Positions 16,745-24,806 are shown, counted from the stretch's first letter. The stretch: DNA of 64,000 bases from Paracoccaceae bacterium (GCA_020628545.1 JAHDEX010000018.1:1-64000); one strand, 5' to 3'. Numbers and translations are program-made. The notes: a model not told the origin generated them from the sequence alone.

Positions 16745-17548
16745 CTAAGTGGCATGCGCTGTCACAACATGAATCTGCGCTGGAAATACGATTGCTCCGT
16801 TCAGTGCAGAACTGTCGCAGAACTCAATTAAGTCCGCTTTTATTGCGCTTAATTGATGCGCACCCACCTCCACTCCGCGCAGCATCATCCTAATCGTTAC
16901 CTTCATCAACATCTCCGCGACCTCTTCCGCCACATTCGGCGGTGTCAGGGTGACGTCCCGTGTCGCAATCTCAACCGTCCAACCAGAGGCCTCCAAGGCA
17001 GCCATCAATGCACGCGGCTCGCCAAAACGCATGGGTCCGGGCGTGTCCGGCTCCGGCGGCGGGACATCGGCAACATGCCGGTCGATGATCTGGCGTGGAA
17101 TTGCGAAATAGGGGTTGGCCGATGGCGGCCCCCAAACCGTCGCGGCCAGACGCCCTCCCGGTTTGACAGCTTGGCGCAGGTTCGCAAAGGCCGCAGCCGT
17201 ATCGGCAAAGAACATCGTGCCGAAATTCGAAATGACCGCATCAAACCGTTCAGGTTCAAAAGCATGGGTCTGCGCATCCGCCACAATCAGATCGACCGTA
17301 TCAGGCACCCTGCCCCGCGCGAATTTGATCAACGGCGGCGCGATATCCACCCCCGTCACATGCCCCTCCGGCCCAACGGCCTCCGCTGCCGCGCGCAGGG
17401 TCGGTCCAGTGCCACATCCAATGTCAAGGACCGCTTCACCCGACCCAAGCGCTGCGGCTTGCATCAACGTGTCCTGCACCGGTCGCAGCGTCTTTTCGAG
17501 TTCCTCGGCCGCTTCCAACCACGGCCGCGCCATTTCATCCCAATCCAT
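16745..17548 (-). CDS. Class I SAM-dependent methyltransferase
   Basis: 267 residues starting MDWDEMARPWLEAAEELEK. The SAM-binding motif I is VLDIGCGTGPT (about 42-52), followed by the acidic loop VTGVDIAPPLI and VISNFGTMFFAD (motif for the strand-4 region). The ATG at 17548 has GGGGGGAT upstream; an in-frame start at 17596 adds 16 residues without family likeness. The ubiquinone/UbiE-like subgroup is the closest by eye, but the substrate is unknown. It lies between the lipoprotein gene (convergent, 19 nt) and the replication initiator (same strand, 66 nt). Confidence 0.83.
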   Translation of the reverse strand: MDWDEMARPWLEAAEELEKTLRPVQDTLMQAAALGSGEAVLDIGCGTGPTLRAAAEAVGPEGHVTGVDIAPPLIKFARGRVPDTVDLIVADAQTHAFEPERFDAVISNFGTMFFADTAAAFANLRQAVKPGGRLAATVWGPPSANPYFAIPRQIIDRHVADVPPPEPDTPGPMRFGEPRALMAALEASGWTVEIATRDVTLTPPNVAEEVAEMLMKVTIRMMLRGVEVGAHQLSAIKADLIEFCDSSALNGAIVFPAQIHVVTAHAT

Positions 17549-17614
17549 GTCCGATCCCCCCAAATAGACTTTTGCTGAATGAGACGACTGTACCACAGTT
17601 TGACGGCGCTCAGT

Positions 17615-18781
17615 TCAGACCCCCTCCAGTTCCGCGAAAACGCCCGGCTCCACGTCCTCCCAAAACGCAAAGATCGCCTCGGCGTTTAGGGCCGACATCC
17701 ACCCATGCATTTCAAAGTCCTGCCGTGCCGCGGCCTCCGTGATCCGCGCAAGGAAGATCCGCTTATCCGCATCCCGTTGCGTCGGGCTCCGCCCTGCCAC
17801 CAGATCACGCACCACAGCCAACTTCCGCGCCCGCTCTGACTGCGGCGCCACGGCCTGCGCCTCCACCGGCTTGATCGCCGCCTGCAAATACCGCGCCGGG
17901 TTCTGCACATCGTCCCGCCCCGCCACATAGGCCAGCTTTTCGGCGACATAGCCTTCCCCATGCTCCGCAATCCACTGCCGCGCGAGCCGGTCACTTACGC
18001 CCAATACCCGCAGCCGCTCATAAACAGCCGTATTCCGCACCCCTGCCCCATCATCGATGTTCAGCACCGCCAATTGCGGGTTCTCCGCGATCTTAAACCG
18101 AATATCCGTCACCGCCCGTCCCATCTTCCGGGTCTCTGGCGTGACGATGATGTTCGACGTCTTGTTCACCTCCGCCACCGCCGGTTTGATGATCTTCGCG
18201 TTCAGATGCTTGAACGTCTCGTAATAGGCACTGTCATTGACCCCCATCAGCCGCCGGAACAGCTCCAGCGACCACCACCCGGTGCTGCCCGTCCGCACAA
18301 ACCGATAGCAGTTTTCATACAGCGCCAGCGCATGCCCGCTCGTGAACCGCTTCTGGATGTTGAGGTTGATCAACGCGAAGACCTTCGGGTCATGCAGCTT
18401 CTCCGCCAAAGCCGCGGAATAGGCATACTCACACACGCCCCCTTTCAGCTTCGCATAAGCCAGAAGGCTCGACACCCCCCACTCCTGCTGCCCGTTCTCA
18501 TCGAGCATGTCCCACTCAGCCAAGGTCTCCACCAACCCACGCAACGACGCCTTCAGCGTCTCCATGTCGTTGGAGTTATACCCAATCATCGTGCACAGCG
18601 TCCGCGCATCAATCCGGTGGGTCTGGTGATGGATCAGCGTGTCATAGGCGTTCAGCAAGAGAACGTTGGACAACTTGCGCTGCAACAACGTGAGCTTCCC
18701 GCTCACATGAATCGCCGCGACGTTCTTTTTGACGGTCGCACGGCGGAGGGCGCCGGTTAACGGCTTATGGTTATCTGTCAT
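17615..18781 (-). CDS. Plasmid replication initiator, Rep_3 superfamily
   Basis: 388 residues. Residues about 20-240 carry the paired winged-helix pattern of Rep_3 initiators: VSGKLTLLQRKLSNVLLLNAY, IGYNSNDMETLKASLRGLVETLAEWDM, and the second domain with GHALALYENCYRFVRTGSTGWWSLELFRRLMG. Such proteins bind iterons to open the plasmid origin. The C-terminal 130 residues are less conserved and helical. In the four-class roseobacter plasmid scheme (RepABC, RepA, RepB, DnaA-like), this would be RepB-type. It is divergent from parA; the space between holds three 22-bp iterons. The ATG has GAGGAG just upstream. Confidence 0.88.
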   Translation of the reverse strand: MTDNHKPLTGALRRATVKKNVAAIHVSGKLTLLQRKLSNVLLLNAYDTLIHHQTHRIDARTLCTMIGYNSNDMETLKASLRGLVETLAEWDMLDENGQQEWGVSSLLAYAKLKGGVCEYAYSAALAEKLHDPKVFALINLNIQKRFTSGHALALYENCYRFVRTGSTGWWSLELFRRLMGVNDSAYYETFKHLNAKIIKPAVAEVNKTSNIIVTPETRKMGRAVTDIRFKIAENPQLAVLNIDDGAGVRNTAVYERLRVLGVSDRLARQWIAEHGEGYVAEKLAYVAGRDDVQNPARYLQAAIKPVEAQAVAPQSERARKLAVVRDLVAGRSPTQRDADKRIFLARITEAAARQDFEMHGWMSALNAEAIFAFWEDVEPGVFAELEGV

Positions 18782-18866
18782 CTGCTCCTCGTCTCTCCTC
18801 TTGAGTGGGAGAGTCGCGCTACCTTACCGCAAAAGGCACCCGACGCCAATAATTTGACGGGCACCT

Positions 18867-18896
18867 ATCTACGGGATGAAGGTGCGTCCCGTAGAT
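18867..18896. repeat. 10-bp inverted repeat in the origin region
   Basis: ATCTACGGGA (18867-18876) and TCCCGTAGAT (18887-18896) are perfect inverted arms with a 10-nt spacer. It lies about 85 bp upstream of the rep start on the rep side. It could be a rep-autoregulation operator or an RNA hairpin in the rep leader. No T-run follows on either strand, so a terminator is unlikely. Confidence 0.6.
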
Positions 18897-19035
18897 GGAT
18901 ACCTTTAAGACTGATGCGCTCATCTCAGCGTCGCTCAAAGGGACCCGGATACAGGAGCATCCTGGGGATAACTTTCTGCGTGAGGCTCTAACATGCGAAC
19001 TTCAGTGTCTAACCCATTGAAAACCTGCGAATCGG

Positions 19036-19093
19036 CACCTTTTCTCCCGAAACCGCGCACCCTTGATCCCGCATCCGGGTACCCTTTATCCCG
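19036..19093 (+). repeat. Three iterons with 22-bp period
   Basis: CACCTTTTCTCCCG (19036), CACCCTTGATCCCG (19058) and TACCCTTTATCCCG (19080) share the consensus YACCYTTNNTCCCG and start exactly 22 bp apart, i.e. two helical turns. This is the spacing expected for initiator-binding iterons of Rep_3 plasmids. More degenerate copies may flank the array at about 19012 and 19102. Confidence 0.75.
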
Positions 19094-19152
19094 GAAAGAG
19101 CGACCCAAGAGGATGTAAGTCATTGGCCTAAAATGCTTTTCCAAGGTCAAAG

Positions 19153-19167
19153 TCTATAAAGTATAGA
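19153..19167. promoter_or_regulatory. Palindrome in AT-rich segment upstream of parA
   Basis: TCTATA-AAG-TATAGA is a 6-bp inverted repeat with a 3-nt centre inside the AT-rich part of the origin, about 155 bp before the chosen parA start. It may be part of the parA promoter/operator or of the unwinding element. Short AT palindromes are not rare, so the call is tentative. Confidence 0.35.
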
Positions 19168-19181
19168 TAGTTCTAAAACAG

Positions 19182-19194
19182 CTTCGCTGCGAAG
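19182..19194. repeat. Centromere-like palindrome 1 (CTTCGCTGCGAAG)
   Basis: Shorter variant of the TTTCGCWGCGAAA palindrome, intergenic upstream of parA. It is a perfect palindrome around the central T (19188). As it lies before parA, it may also serve as the parAB operator. Confidence 0.65.
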
Positions 19195-19321
19195 ATCTTT
19201 CAATATAGACTATGAATAGAGGGATTTTGCACGAGCAGACCACTTCCTGATTCTCATTTGCCCAATCATGTGCGATAGTTTTGACCAAATCAAAACAAAC
19301 GGCGCACATACAGGCAACTTC

Positions 19322-20686
19322 ATGACATCCTCCGAAAAGGCCCCCCTGCCCCCTTACATGCAGATCGACCCTGCAAAGGCGGCAGAGAAGCTGGCCCCTC
19401 CGATTGACACCACCCGCTTTGCCAAGGCGGCCTCCTTTGCCGCCAAAGGGCGCGAAGACCTCGCCAAGCGCGGCCATGCCCCAGATGGGCACAAGCATCT
19501 GCGCCGGTTCTCCACGTGGGAGGTCTGTCGCTACATGATCCCCGTGGCCCCTGCCCACCTGCGGCGTGTCCTCAAGCAGAACCCGGACCTGCCGCAAGGC
19601 ACGGGCGACGGCGGAACAAAGTGGTTCACACTCGACGACATCATTTCGCTGCGAAAATACCTCGCCAAGGAAGGGTCCGCCGGGAAGGAGTACCTCCCCT
19701 ACCGGCCGGAAGGCGCTCCTGCAAAAATTATCAGCGTGGCAAACTTCAAAGGCGGCGTTGGCAAGACCTCGACCGCCGCGCATCTGGCCATGTCCGCCGC
19801 CCTCGACGGCTATAAGGTGCTTGTGATTGATCTGGACAGCCAAGGATCCATGACCTCGATCATGGGTGGGCAGGTCCAGGACGAATGGCAAACCGCCTTC
19901 CCGCTGCTCGCCAAGGACTACGCGATCAATGTCGAGGCCGCGAACCGTACCCGCGAAACCCCCCTGCCCCTCGATGAGACACTGACTGAGGCGCGCAAAA
20001 TGAACGCCCGCGACGTCATCCAGTCGACCCATTGGCCCAACATCGACCTGATCGGCGCGCAACTGAACCTCTACTGGGCCGAATTTCAGGTCCCCGTCTG
20101 GCGGATGCAGCACCGGTCCTGGCCGTTGTGGGAGGCGCTCAGCAACGCACTGTCGGGTGAAGGGATATTAGAGGAGTATGATATCATCCTTCTCGATACG
20201 CCCCCGGCCCTTGGGTATCTGACGATCAACGCGCTTGCCGCCGCCGATATCCTGCTGGTGCCTTTGGGCGCATCGTTTCTGGAGTTCGACAGCACAGGCC
20301 GGTTCTTTGATATGCTCTACAGCACCTTCGCCAGCATCGAAGACGGTGAAAACGCACAGCGCCGCCGCGAAGGCTTGCCCGAGATGAAGTTCGAATGGGA
20401 CGCCGTGCGCGCGATTGTCACCCGCTTTGACGCCTCGCAGCAGACCGATCTGGCGAATGTGATCCAAGCCTATTTCGGCGACTTCATGACAACCTACCGG
20501 CAAGAGGTCACCGCGATGGTCGGACAGGCCGGCGAGAACGTGAACGGTATCTACGAGGCGGATTACCGCGACTTCAACCGTGACACTTACATCCGTGGGC
20601 GCGAAACATTCGACCGTACATGGGCTGAGGTTAAAGAAGTCTTACTCGGCACCTGGTGGCGCGACGCACAGATGCAGGACACTTGA
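19322..20686 (+). CDS. parA: Plasmid partition ATPase ParA (type Ia)
   Basis: 454 residues. The N-terminal 140 residues form the DNA-binding extension typical of type Ia plasmid ParA proteins (VCRYMIPVAPAHLRRVLKQNPDLPQ resembles a helix-turn-helix). The deviant Walker A motif is FKGGVGKTSTAAHL near residue 145, Walker A' is VLVIDLDSQGS and Walker B is DIILLDTPPALGYLTINAL. It drives plasmid segregation with ParB. The ATG at 19322 was preferred (MTSSEKAP, AGG about 8 nt upstream); an in-frame ATG at 19268 would add 18 residues but has no ribosome site. One palindrome lies within the coding sequence (19644-19656) and two more just after the stop. Confidence 0.93.
   Translation: MTSSEKAPLPPYMQIDPAKAAEKLAPPIDTTRFAKAASFAAKGREDLAKRGHAPDGHKHLRRFSTWEVCRYMIPVAPAHLRRVLKQNPDLPQGTGDGGTKWFTLDDIISLRKYLAKEGSAGKEYLPYRPEGAPAKIISVANFKGGVGKTSTAAHLAMSAALDGYKVLVIDLDSQGSMTSIMGGQVQDEWQTAFPLLAKDYAINVEAANRTRETPLPLDETLTEARKMNARDVIQSTHWPNIDLIGAQLNLYWAEFQVPVWRMQHRSWPLWEALSNALSGEGILEEYDIILLDTPPALGYLTINALAAADILLVPLGASFLEFDSTGRFFDMLYSTFASIEDGENAQRRREGLPEMKFEWDAVRAIVTRFDASQQTDLANVIQAYFGDFMTTYRQEVTAMVGQAGENVNGIYEADYRDFNRDTYIRGRETFDRTWAEVKEVLLGTWWRDAQMQDT
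19644..19656. repeat. Centromere-like palindrome 2 inside parA
   Basis: TTTCGCTGCGAAA, perfect 13-bp palindrome, read in the parA frame as part of IISLRK. Part of the family of sites around parAB. Confidence 0.75.
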
Positions 20687-20689
20687 GAC

Positions 20690-20730
20690 TTTCGCTGCGA
20701 AAATACGCAAGATGATTTTCGCAGCGAAAA
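20690..20730. repeat. Centromere-like palindromes 3 and 4 between parA and parB
   Basis: TTTCGCTGCGAAA at 20690-20702 and TTTTCGCAGCGAAAA at 20716-20730, with centres 27 bp apart, fill the short parA-parB intergenic space. The first starts 4 nt after the parA stop. Two different central bases (T and A) read as the same site on opposite strands, so the pair is arranged in opposite orientation. Confidence 0.8.
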
Positions 20731-20757
20731 GGCAGAGCAGTAAAAAGGGGAAACCCC

Positions 20758-21834
20758 ATGGCAAAACGCACCAAACTGACGGCCCCCAGCGCCGAAGACC
20801 TTGCGAAACTCGACGCTGATTTTCGCAGCGAAAATCGGGTCCGGCCCAACCCGGCCACGGCACCCATCGCGAGCGTCGCCGCTGAAACCGCGCAGACCGC
20901 AAGCATCGAACCTGCACAGCAAAAGCTGAACCGGCTCGACGCCGAACGCCTGCGCGACGCGGAAGAGCAGGGCCGTCTGATCGAAGAAATTCCCATCGGT
21001 CAGATCAACGAACTTGCCATGGTGCGCGACCGGTCGATCATCGATCCGGACGAGATGAAAGAACTGCAGGTCTCGCTCATCGCCAATGGCCTGCGCCTGC
21101 CGATTGAGGTCTACAAAACGGACGACGGTTATGGCCTGATCTCCGGCTACCGCCGCTTGCTGGCCACACGTGAATTGAATGCCAGCTACCCAACCGAATA
21201 TCTCACCATCAAAGCGCTGGTGCGCGCCAAGCAGGACACGCCGAAAGCGATCCAGGCAATGGTCGAGGAAAACGAGATCCGCTCTAACCTCAGCCACTAC
21301 GAACGCGGCCGTATCGCCGCGATTGCCGCAAAACAGGGCGCGTTCAAATCGACCGACGATGCGATCAACGGGCTCTTTGCTTCGGCGTCTCCTGCGAAGC
21401 GCTCCAAGGTCCGGTCGTTTGCCGAAATCTTCGCCGACCTTGGCGATCTGCTAAAGTTCCCCGAGGACCTGTCCGAACGCCGTGGCCTCCGTCTCGCCGG
21501 TGCGCTCCGCATGGGCGGCGTCCAACAACTCCGTGCTGCGTTAGAGCAGGGGGGCTTCGCCAATCCCCAGCAGGAGTGGGAGGCGCTGGAGCCGATCATC
21601 ATGGCCTTTGATGAGAAGCCGCAGACCACCCCAAAACGTGGCCGTCCAAAGATGCCGCCCATCGCCGGATGGGATGGCGACACGCTCACATTGGCCTCCG
21701 GGATTTCGCTGCGAAAAGAGCATGACGGTCATGGCTACCTCGTACGTATCTCGGGCAAGAACATCACCAGTGAATTGCTCGACAGCATGATGATCGAGAT
21801 GCAGTTCCTGCTGGATAAGCCCAAAAAGCGCTGA
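20758..21834 (+). CDS. parB: Plasmid partition protein ParB
   Basis: 358 residues. The ParB/Srx-like domain spans about 75-165, with the CTP-binding boxes recognisable as LISGYRRLLAT (GxRR-like) and VEENEIRSNLSHYERG (the ENxxRxxL-like box). A helical DNA-binding region follows (residues 175-235). The C-terminal 120 residues include a basic TPKRGRPKMPP stretch and probably the dimer domain. It follows parA by 71 nt and should be co-transcribed. Two palindromes lie in its coding sequence (20818-20836 and 21704-21716) and one directly after its stop, which is unusual for a partition gene. Confidence 0.92.
   Translation: MAKRTKLTAPSAEDLAKLDADFRSENRVRPNPATAPIASVAAETAQTASIEPAQQKLNRLDAERLRDAEEQGRLIEEIPIGQINELAMVRDRSIIDPDEMKELQVSLIANGLRLPIEVYKTDDGYGLISGYRRLLATRELNASYPTEYLTIKALVRAKQDTPKAIQAMVEENEIRSNLSHYERGRIAAIAAKQGAFKSTDDAINGLFASASPAKRSKVRSFAEIFADLGDLLKFPEDLSERRGLRLAGALRMGGVQQLRAALEQGGFANPQQEWEALEPIIMAFDEKPQTTPKRGRPKMPPIAGWDGDTLTLASGISLRKEHDGHGYLVRISGKNITSELLDSMMIEMQFLLDKPKKR
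20818..20836. repeat. Centromere-like palindrome 5 inside parB
   Basis: GATTTTCGCAGCGAAAATC, the longest copy: a perfect 19-bp palindrome around the central A at 20827. In the parB frame it encodes DFRSEN near residue 22. Confidence 0.8.
21704..21716. repeat. Centromere-like palindrome 6 inside parB
   Basis: TTTCGCTGCGAAA within the 3' part of parB, encoding ISLRK, the same peptide and phase as the copy within parA. Confidence 0.75.
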
Positions 21835-21849
21835 TTTTCGCTGCGAAAA
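21835..21849. repeat. Centromere-like palindrome 7 after parB
   Basis: TTTTCGCTGCGAAAA begins on the base after the parB stop codon. Perfect 15-bp palindrome. Confidence 0.78.
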
Positions 21850-21966
21850 GGCGCGGGTTGTCGCGTAACATATTGATATTAAACAATATCGAAATCGTGA
21901 AGGTGCGGCAATTGACCAAAATGGCCGCCTGGCCCAGCGTGCGGTCATCCAACACTGAAGGTTCCC

Positions 21967-22788
21967 ATGCGCTTCTCCCTCGCCATCACCGCTCTGTTTG
22001 CCATCGCCCCATTTGCGGCGTCTGCCCAAGACTGCGGTCCCACCGCGCCTTGTGAAATCGAAGGCGGCAGCTACCACCTGCGCTTGCCGGAAGGGGAGGG
22101 GCCGCACCCGGTGCTGATCTGGTATCACGGCCACCGCGGCAACGGCGCGTCGATCCACCGGGGCGGCGGTTTGGAGCGGGACTTCCTGAACAACGGTTAT
22201 GCGCTCCTTGCGCCCAACGGCTACCAAAGCAGCCCGGACGGGCCACGGTCCTATCCGGCCCGCGAAGGCGCTCCACGCAACGATGTGGCGTTTACCTTTG
22301 CCGCGTTGGAAGCGGCGAGCGCACGTGCCGACCTCGATATGGATCGCCTCTACGTCGGCGGCTTCTCTGCCGGTGGGTCGATGGCTTGGCTTCTGGCCTG
22401 TGAGGCGGGCGACCGGCTGAAAGGGATGGTCTCCGTCGCAGGCGCGCTGCGCCGTCCGAACCCGACCGACTGCGCGGGGCTGGCAGGATTGCCGGTGCTG
22501 CAGGTGCATGGCTTCGCTGATGGCCAAGTGCCGTTTGAAGGGCGTCAGATCCGCGATTGGCACCAAGGCAGCGTCTGGGAGGCCCTCAGGCGCGCCAGAG
22601 AGGCCAATGGCTGCCGGACTAACCCGGATGCCATCACAAGCGATGAGAACTTCCGTATGCGCCTCTGGAGCGCCTCCTGCGCCGGTGCGCCGGTCCGGTT
22701 GGACATTCATGATGGTGGTCACGGGCTTCCAAATGGCTGGACGGAACGGGCACGGGCGTTTCTCGAAGGGGCCTCGACCACGCAGTGA
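21967..22788 (+). CDS. Secreted alpha/beta hydrolase, LpqC / PHB-depolymerase-like esterase
   Basis: 273 residues with a signal peptide (cleavage after AASA, about residue 20). The esterase catalytic triad is visible: nucleophile Ser in GGFSAGGS, Asp in HGFADGQVPF, and His in DGGHGLPNGW. The oxyanion region is PVLIWYHGHRGNG. The family includes extracellular poly(3-hydroxybutyrate) depolymerases and feruloyl-esterase-like enzymes, so export to the periplasm or outside to cleave an ester is likely. Four to six cysteines in the mature part could form disulfides. It follows parB by 132 nt on the same strand, with a palindrome between, and is unlikely to be a partition gene. Confidence 0.82.
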   Translation: MRFSLAITALFAIAPFAASAQDCGPTAPCEIEGGSYHLRLPEGEGPHPVLIWYHGHRGNGASIHRGGGLERDFLNNGYALLAPNGYQSSPDGPRSYPAREGAPRNDVAFTFAALEAASARADLDMDRLYVGGFSAGGSMAWLLACEAGDRLKGMVSVAGALRRPNPTDCAGLAGLPVLQVHGFADGQVPFEGRQIRDWHQGSVWEALRRAREANGCRTNPDAITSDENFRMRLWSASCAGAPVRLDIHDGGHGLPNGWTERARAFLEGASTTQ

Positions 22789-22847
22789 AGCGTTGAAACC
22801 GCAGCCAAACTTGCGCAAGGTCGCTGGACCGGGCAGGGGAGGACGCG

Positions 22848-23591
22848 GTGGAGCTGCGATTGGATGGCAAACGGGCGCTGGTGACGGGCGCGTCGAGCGG
22901 GCTTGGCCAGCACTTTGCCGGTGTTTTGGCCCGGGCCGGGGCGGAGGTTGTGCTGGCGGCGCGGCGGGAAGAGAAGGTTTTGGCCAATGCCAACGCCTTA
23001 CGCGCCCAGAATTTCGCTGCGAAATCCGCCGATCTTGACGTCACCAACCCGGCAATGGTCGCTGCCTTTTTCGCCCATGAAACCCCATTTGATGTGGTCG
23101 TGAATAACGCTGGGATCAGTGGTGCGGGCGCGGCATTGGATACCACGACCGACGAGTTCAACGCTGTGATCCAGACCAACCTGACCGGGGTTTTCACAGT
23201 CGGGCGTGAAGCCGCCAAAGCGATGAAAGACACGGGCGGGTCGATTATCAACATCGCGTCGATCCTCGGCCACCGCGTGTCCGGCGGTGTCGCGGCCTAT
23301 GCGGGCTCGAAGGCCGGGGTGGTGCAACTGACCAAGGCGCTTGCGCTGGAATGGGCACGCCATGGCATCCGGGTCAATGCACTTTGTCCGGGCTATATCG
23401 CGACACCCATCAACGCGGATTTCTTCAAGACACCGGCTGGAGACGCCTTGATCAAACGCATCCCGCAACGGCGGTTGGGGCAACTAAGCGACCTCGACGG
23501 CCCGCTCTTGCTGCTCGCCTCTGACGCAGGTGGGTTCATGACGGGATCAACGCTTGAAGTGGATGGCGGGCATCTGGTGTCGGGGTTGTAG
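22848..23591 (+). CDS. SDR-family oxidoreductase
   Basis: 247 residues, classical short-chain dehydrogenase. NAD(P)-binding TGASSGLGQ near residue 15, NNAG near 85, catalytic Ser in IASILG and the YAGSK active-site pair (Tyr/Lys) near 150, and the late PGYIATP and TGSTLEVDGG motifs. The GTG start at 22848 follows a GGACGCG stretch; there is no strong ribosome site. It heads an operon with an acyl-CoA dehydrogenase (9 nt gap) and an APH-like kinase, so its substrate is probably a hydroxyacyl-CoA or hydroxy acid. A copy of the partition palindrome lies within it at 23011-23025. Confidence 0.87.
   Translation: MELRLDGKRALVTGASSGLGQHFAGVLARAGAEVVLAARREEKVLANANALRAQNFAAKSADLDVTNPAMVAAFFAHETPFDVVVNNAGISGAGAALDTTTDEFNAVIQTNLTGVFTVGREAAKAMKDTGGSIINIASILGHRVSGGVAAYAGSKAGVVQLTKALALEWARHGIRVNALCPGYIATPINADFFKTPAGDALIKRIPQRRLGQLSDLDGPLLLLASDAGGFMTGSTLEVDGGHLVSGL
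23011..23025. repeat. Centromere-like palindrome 8 inside the SDR gene
   Basis: ATTTCGCTGCGAAAT, a perfect 15-bp palindrome 1.2 kb beyond parB inside a metabolic gene, encoding NFAAKS. It is the outermost copy found. Confidence 0.75.
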
Positions 23592-23600
23592 GAGAGTACA

Positions 23601-24806
23601 ATGGATCTCACGATATCGAGCGAAATCAATGCGTTGCGGGAGGGTATTGCCGCCTTCGTGGATGAAAACCTGATCCCGCTCGAAAGCGATCCGGCCTCCT
23701 ACGACGATCATGAGAACATTCGCCTGCCGCTGCTGGAAGAGATGCGCGCGAAGGCCAAGGCGGAAGGGCTTTGGTGCCTGCAATTGCAGACTGAGACCGG
23801 GGGCAGGGGGCTGAACAAGCAGGGGATGGCGGTTTGCTATGAGGCGATGAACCGCTCGATCTTTGGTCCGGTCGTGTTCAACTCTGCAGCACCCGATGAT
23901 GGCAATATGATGGTGCTGGAAAAGCTCGGGACGGCGGCGCAGAAGGACCGTTGGCTCGCGCCGCTGGTGCGTGGTGAGGTGCGGTCTGCCTTTGCGATGA
24001 CGGAGCCGCATCCGGGCGGTGGTTCCGACCCGGGGATGATGCTGACGCGGGCCGAGAAGGATGGCGATGACTACGTCGTCACGGGCCGCAAGTGGTTCAT
24101 CACCGGTGCGGGGGAGGCGTCGCATTTCATTTTACTCGCCCGGACCTCTGACGACGCGCGACGCGGGCACACAGCGTTTCTGTTTCACAAAGACGACCCG
24201 GGTTGGGCGATCATCCGGCGCATTCCGATCATGGGGCCGGAAGAACATGGCGGGCATTGCGAGTTGCAGTTCGACGGGCTCCGCATCCCGAAAGAGAACA
24301 TCCTGCTGGAGGAGGGCAGGGGGCTGAAGGTCACGCAGACCCGGCTTGGTCCAGCGCGGTTAACCCATTGCATGCGGTGGCTGGGGCTGGCGAAGCGGTG
24401 CGTGGAGATCGCGACCGATTATGCGTCGGCGCGTGAAGGCTTTGGCATCCGGCTTGCGGATCGGGAGAGTGTGCAGGTGAAGCTGGGTGATCTGGCGATG
24501 CGGATTGAAGTGGGGCGGTTGCTGACCATGAAAGCCGCTTGGGAGATCGACCAGGGGCGCTATGCGCAGAAAGAAATCTCCATGGCCAAGGTGCATGTAG
24601 CGAACCTGCTGCATGATGCGGCGGATACGGGTATCCAGATCAACGGGGCGCGTGGGTACTCCAAGGATACTGTCCTTGAATGGATCTACCGCTATGCGCG
24701 GCAAGCGCGGCTCGTCGATGGGGCGGACGAGGTGCATAAGATGCTGCTCAACCGCCATCTGTCTGAGCTGGGGAGCGATTTCTGGTCCTGGGATGTGGCG
24801 CCGTGA
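23601..24806 (+). CDS. Acyl-CoA dehydrogenase (ACAD10/11-like)
   Basis: 401 residues, full length for a flavin acyl-CoA dehydrogenase. Typical blocks are visible: FAMTEPHPGGGSDP (FAD-contacting), YVVTGRKWFITGAGEA, and the C-terminal GYSKDTVLEWIYRYARQARLVDGADEVHK, which carries the substrate-base region. The pattern and the presence of an APH-like kinase immediately downstream match the ACAD10/ACAD11 group, where phosphorylated 4-hydroxyacyl-CoAs are processed. The start is 9 nt after the SDR stop with AGGAGA upstream, and the stop overlaps the kinase GTG by 4 nt. Confidence 0.88.
   Translation: MDLTISSEINALREGIAAFVDENLIPLESDPASYDDHENIRLPLLEEMRAKAKAEGLWCLQLQTETGGRGLNKQGMAVCYEAMNRSIFGPVVFNSAAPDDGNMMVLEKLGTAAQKDRWLAPLVRGEVRSAFAMTEPHPGGGSDPGMMLTRAEKDGDDYVVTGRKWFITGAGEASHFILLARTSDDARRGHTAFLFHKDDPGWAIIRRIPIMGPEEHGGHCELQFDGLRIPKENILLEEGRGLKVTQTRLGPARLTHCMRWLGLAKRCVEIATDYASAREGFGIRLADRESVQVKLGDLAMRIEVGRLLTMKAAWEIDQGRYAQKEISMAKVHVANLLHDAADTGIQINGARGYSKDTVLEWIYRYARQARLVDGADEVHKMLLNRHLSELGSDFWSWDVAP

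Larger units (their letters stand above)
18782..19321. other. Putative plasmid origin of replication (oriV) between rep and parA
   Basis: A 540-bp gene-free stretch between the divergent initiator and parA genes. It holds three direct 22-bp-spaced iterons (19036-19093), a 10-bp inverted repeat (18867-18896), a one-mismatch DnaA-box-like TTATCCCCA on the minus strand (18963-18971), an AT-rich segment at about 19125-19220 suitable for unwinding, and one TTCGCTGCGAA palindrome at 19182-19194. The + strand GC skew changes sign around here. These features are those of iteron-controlled origins; function is inferred. Confidence 0.75.

Noticed and set aside
19268-19321. Upstream ATG for parA
   Set aside because: In frame but without a ribosome site; kept only as an alternative start.
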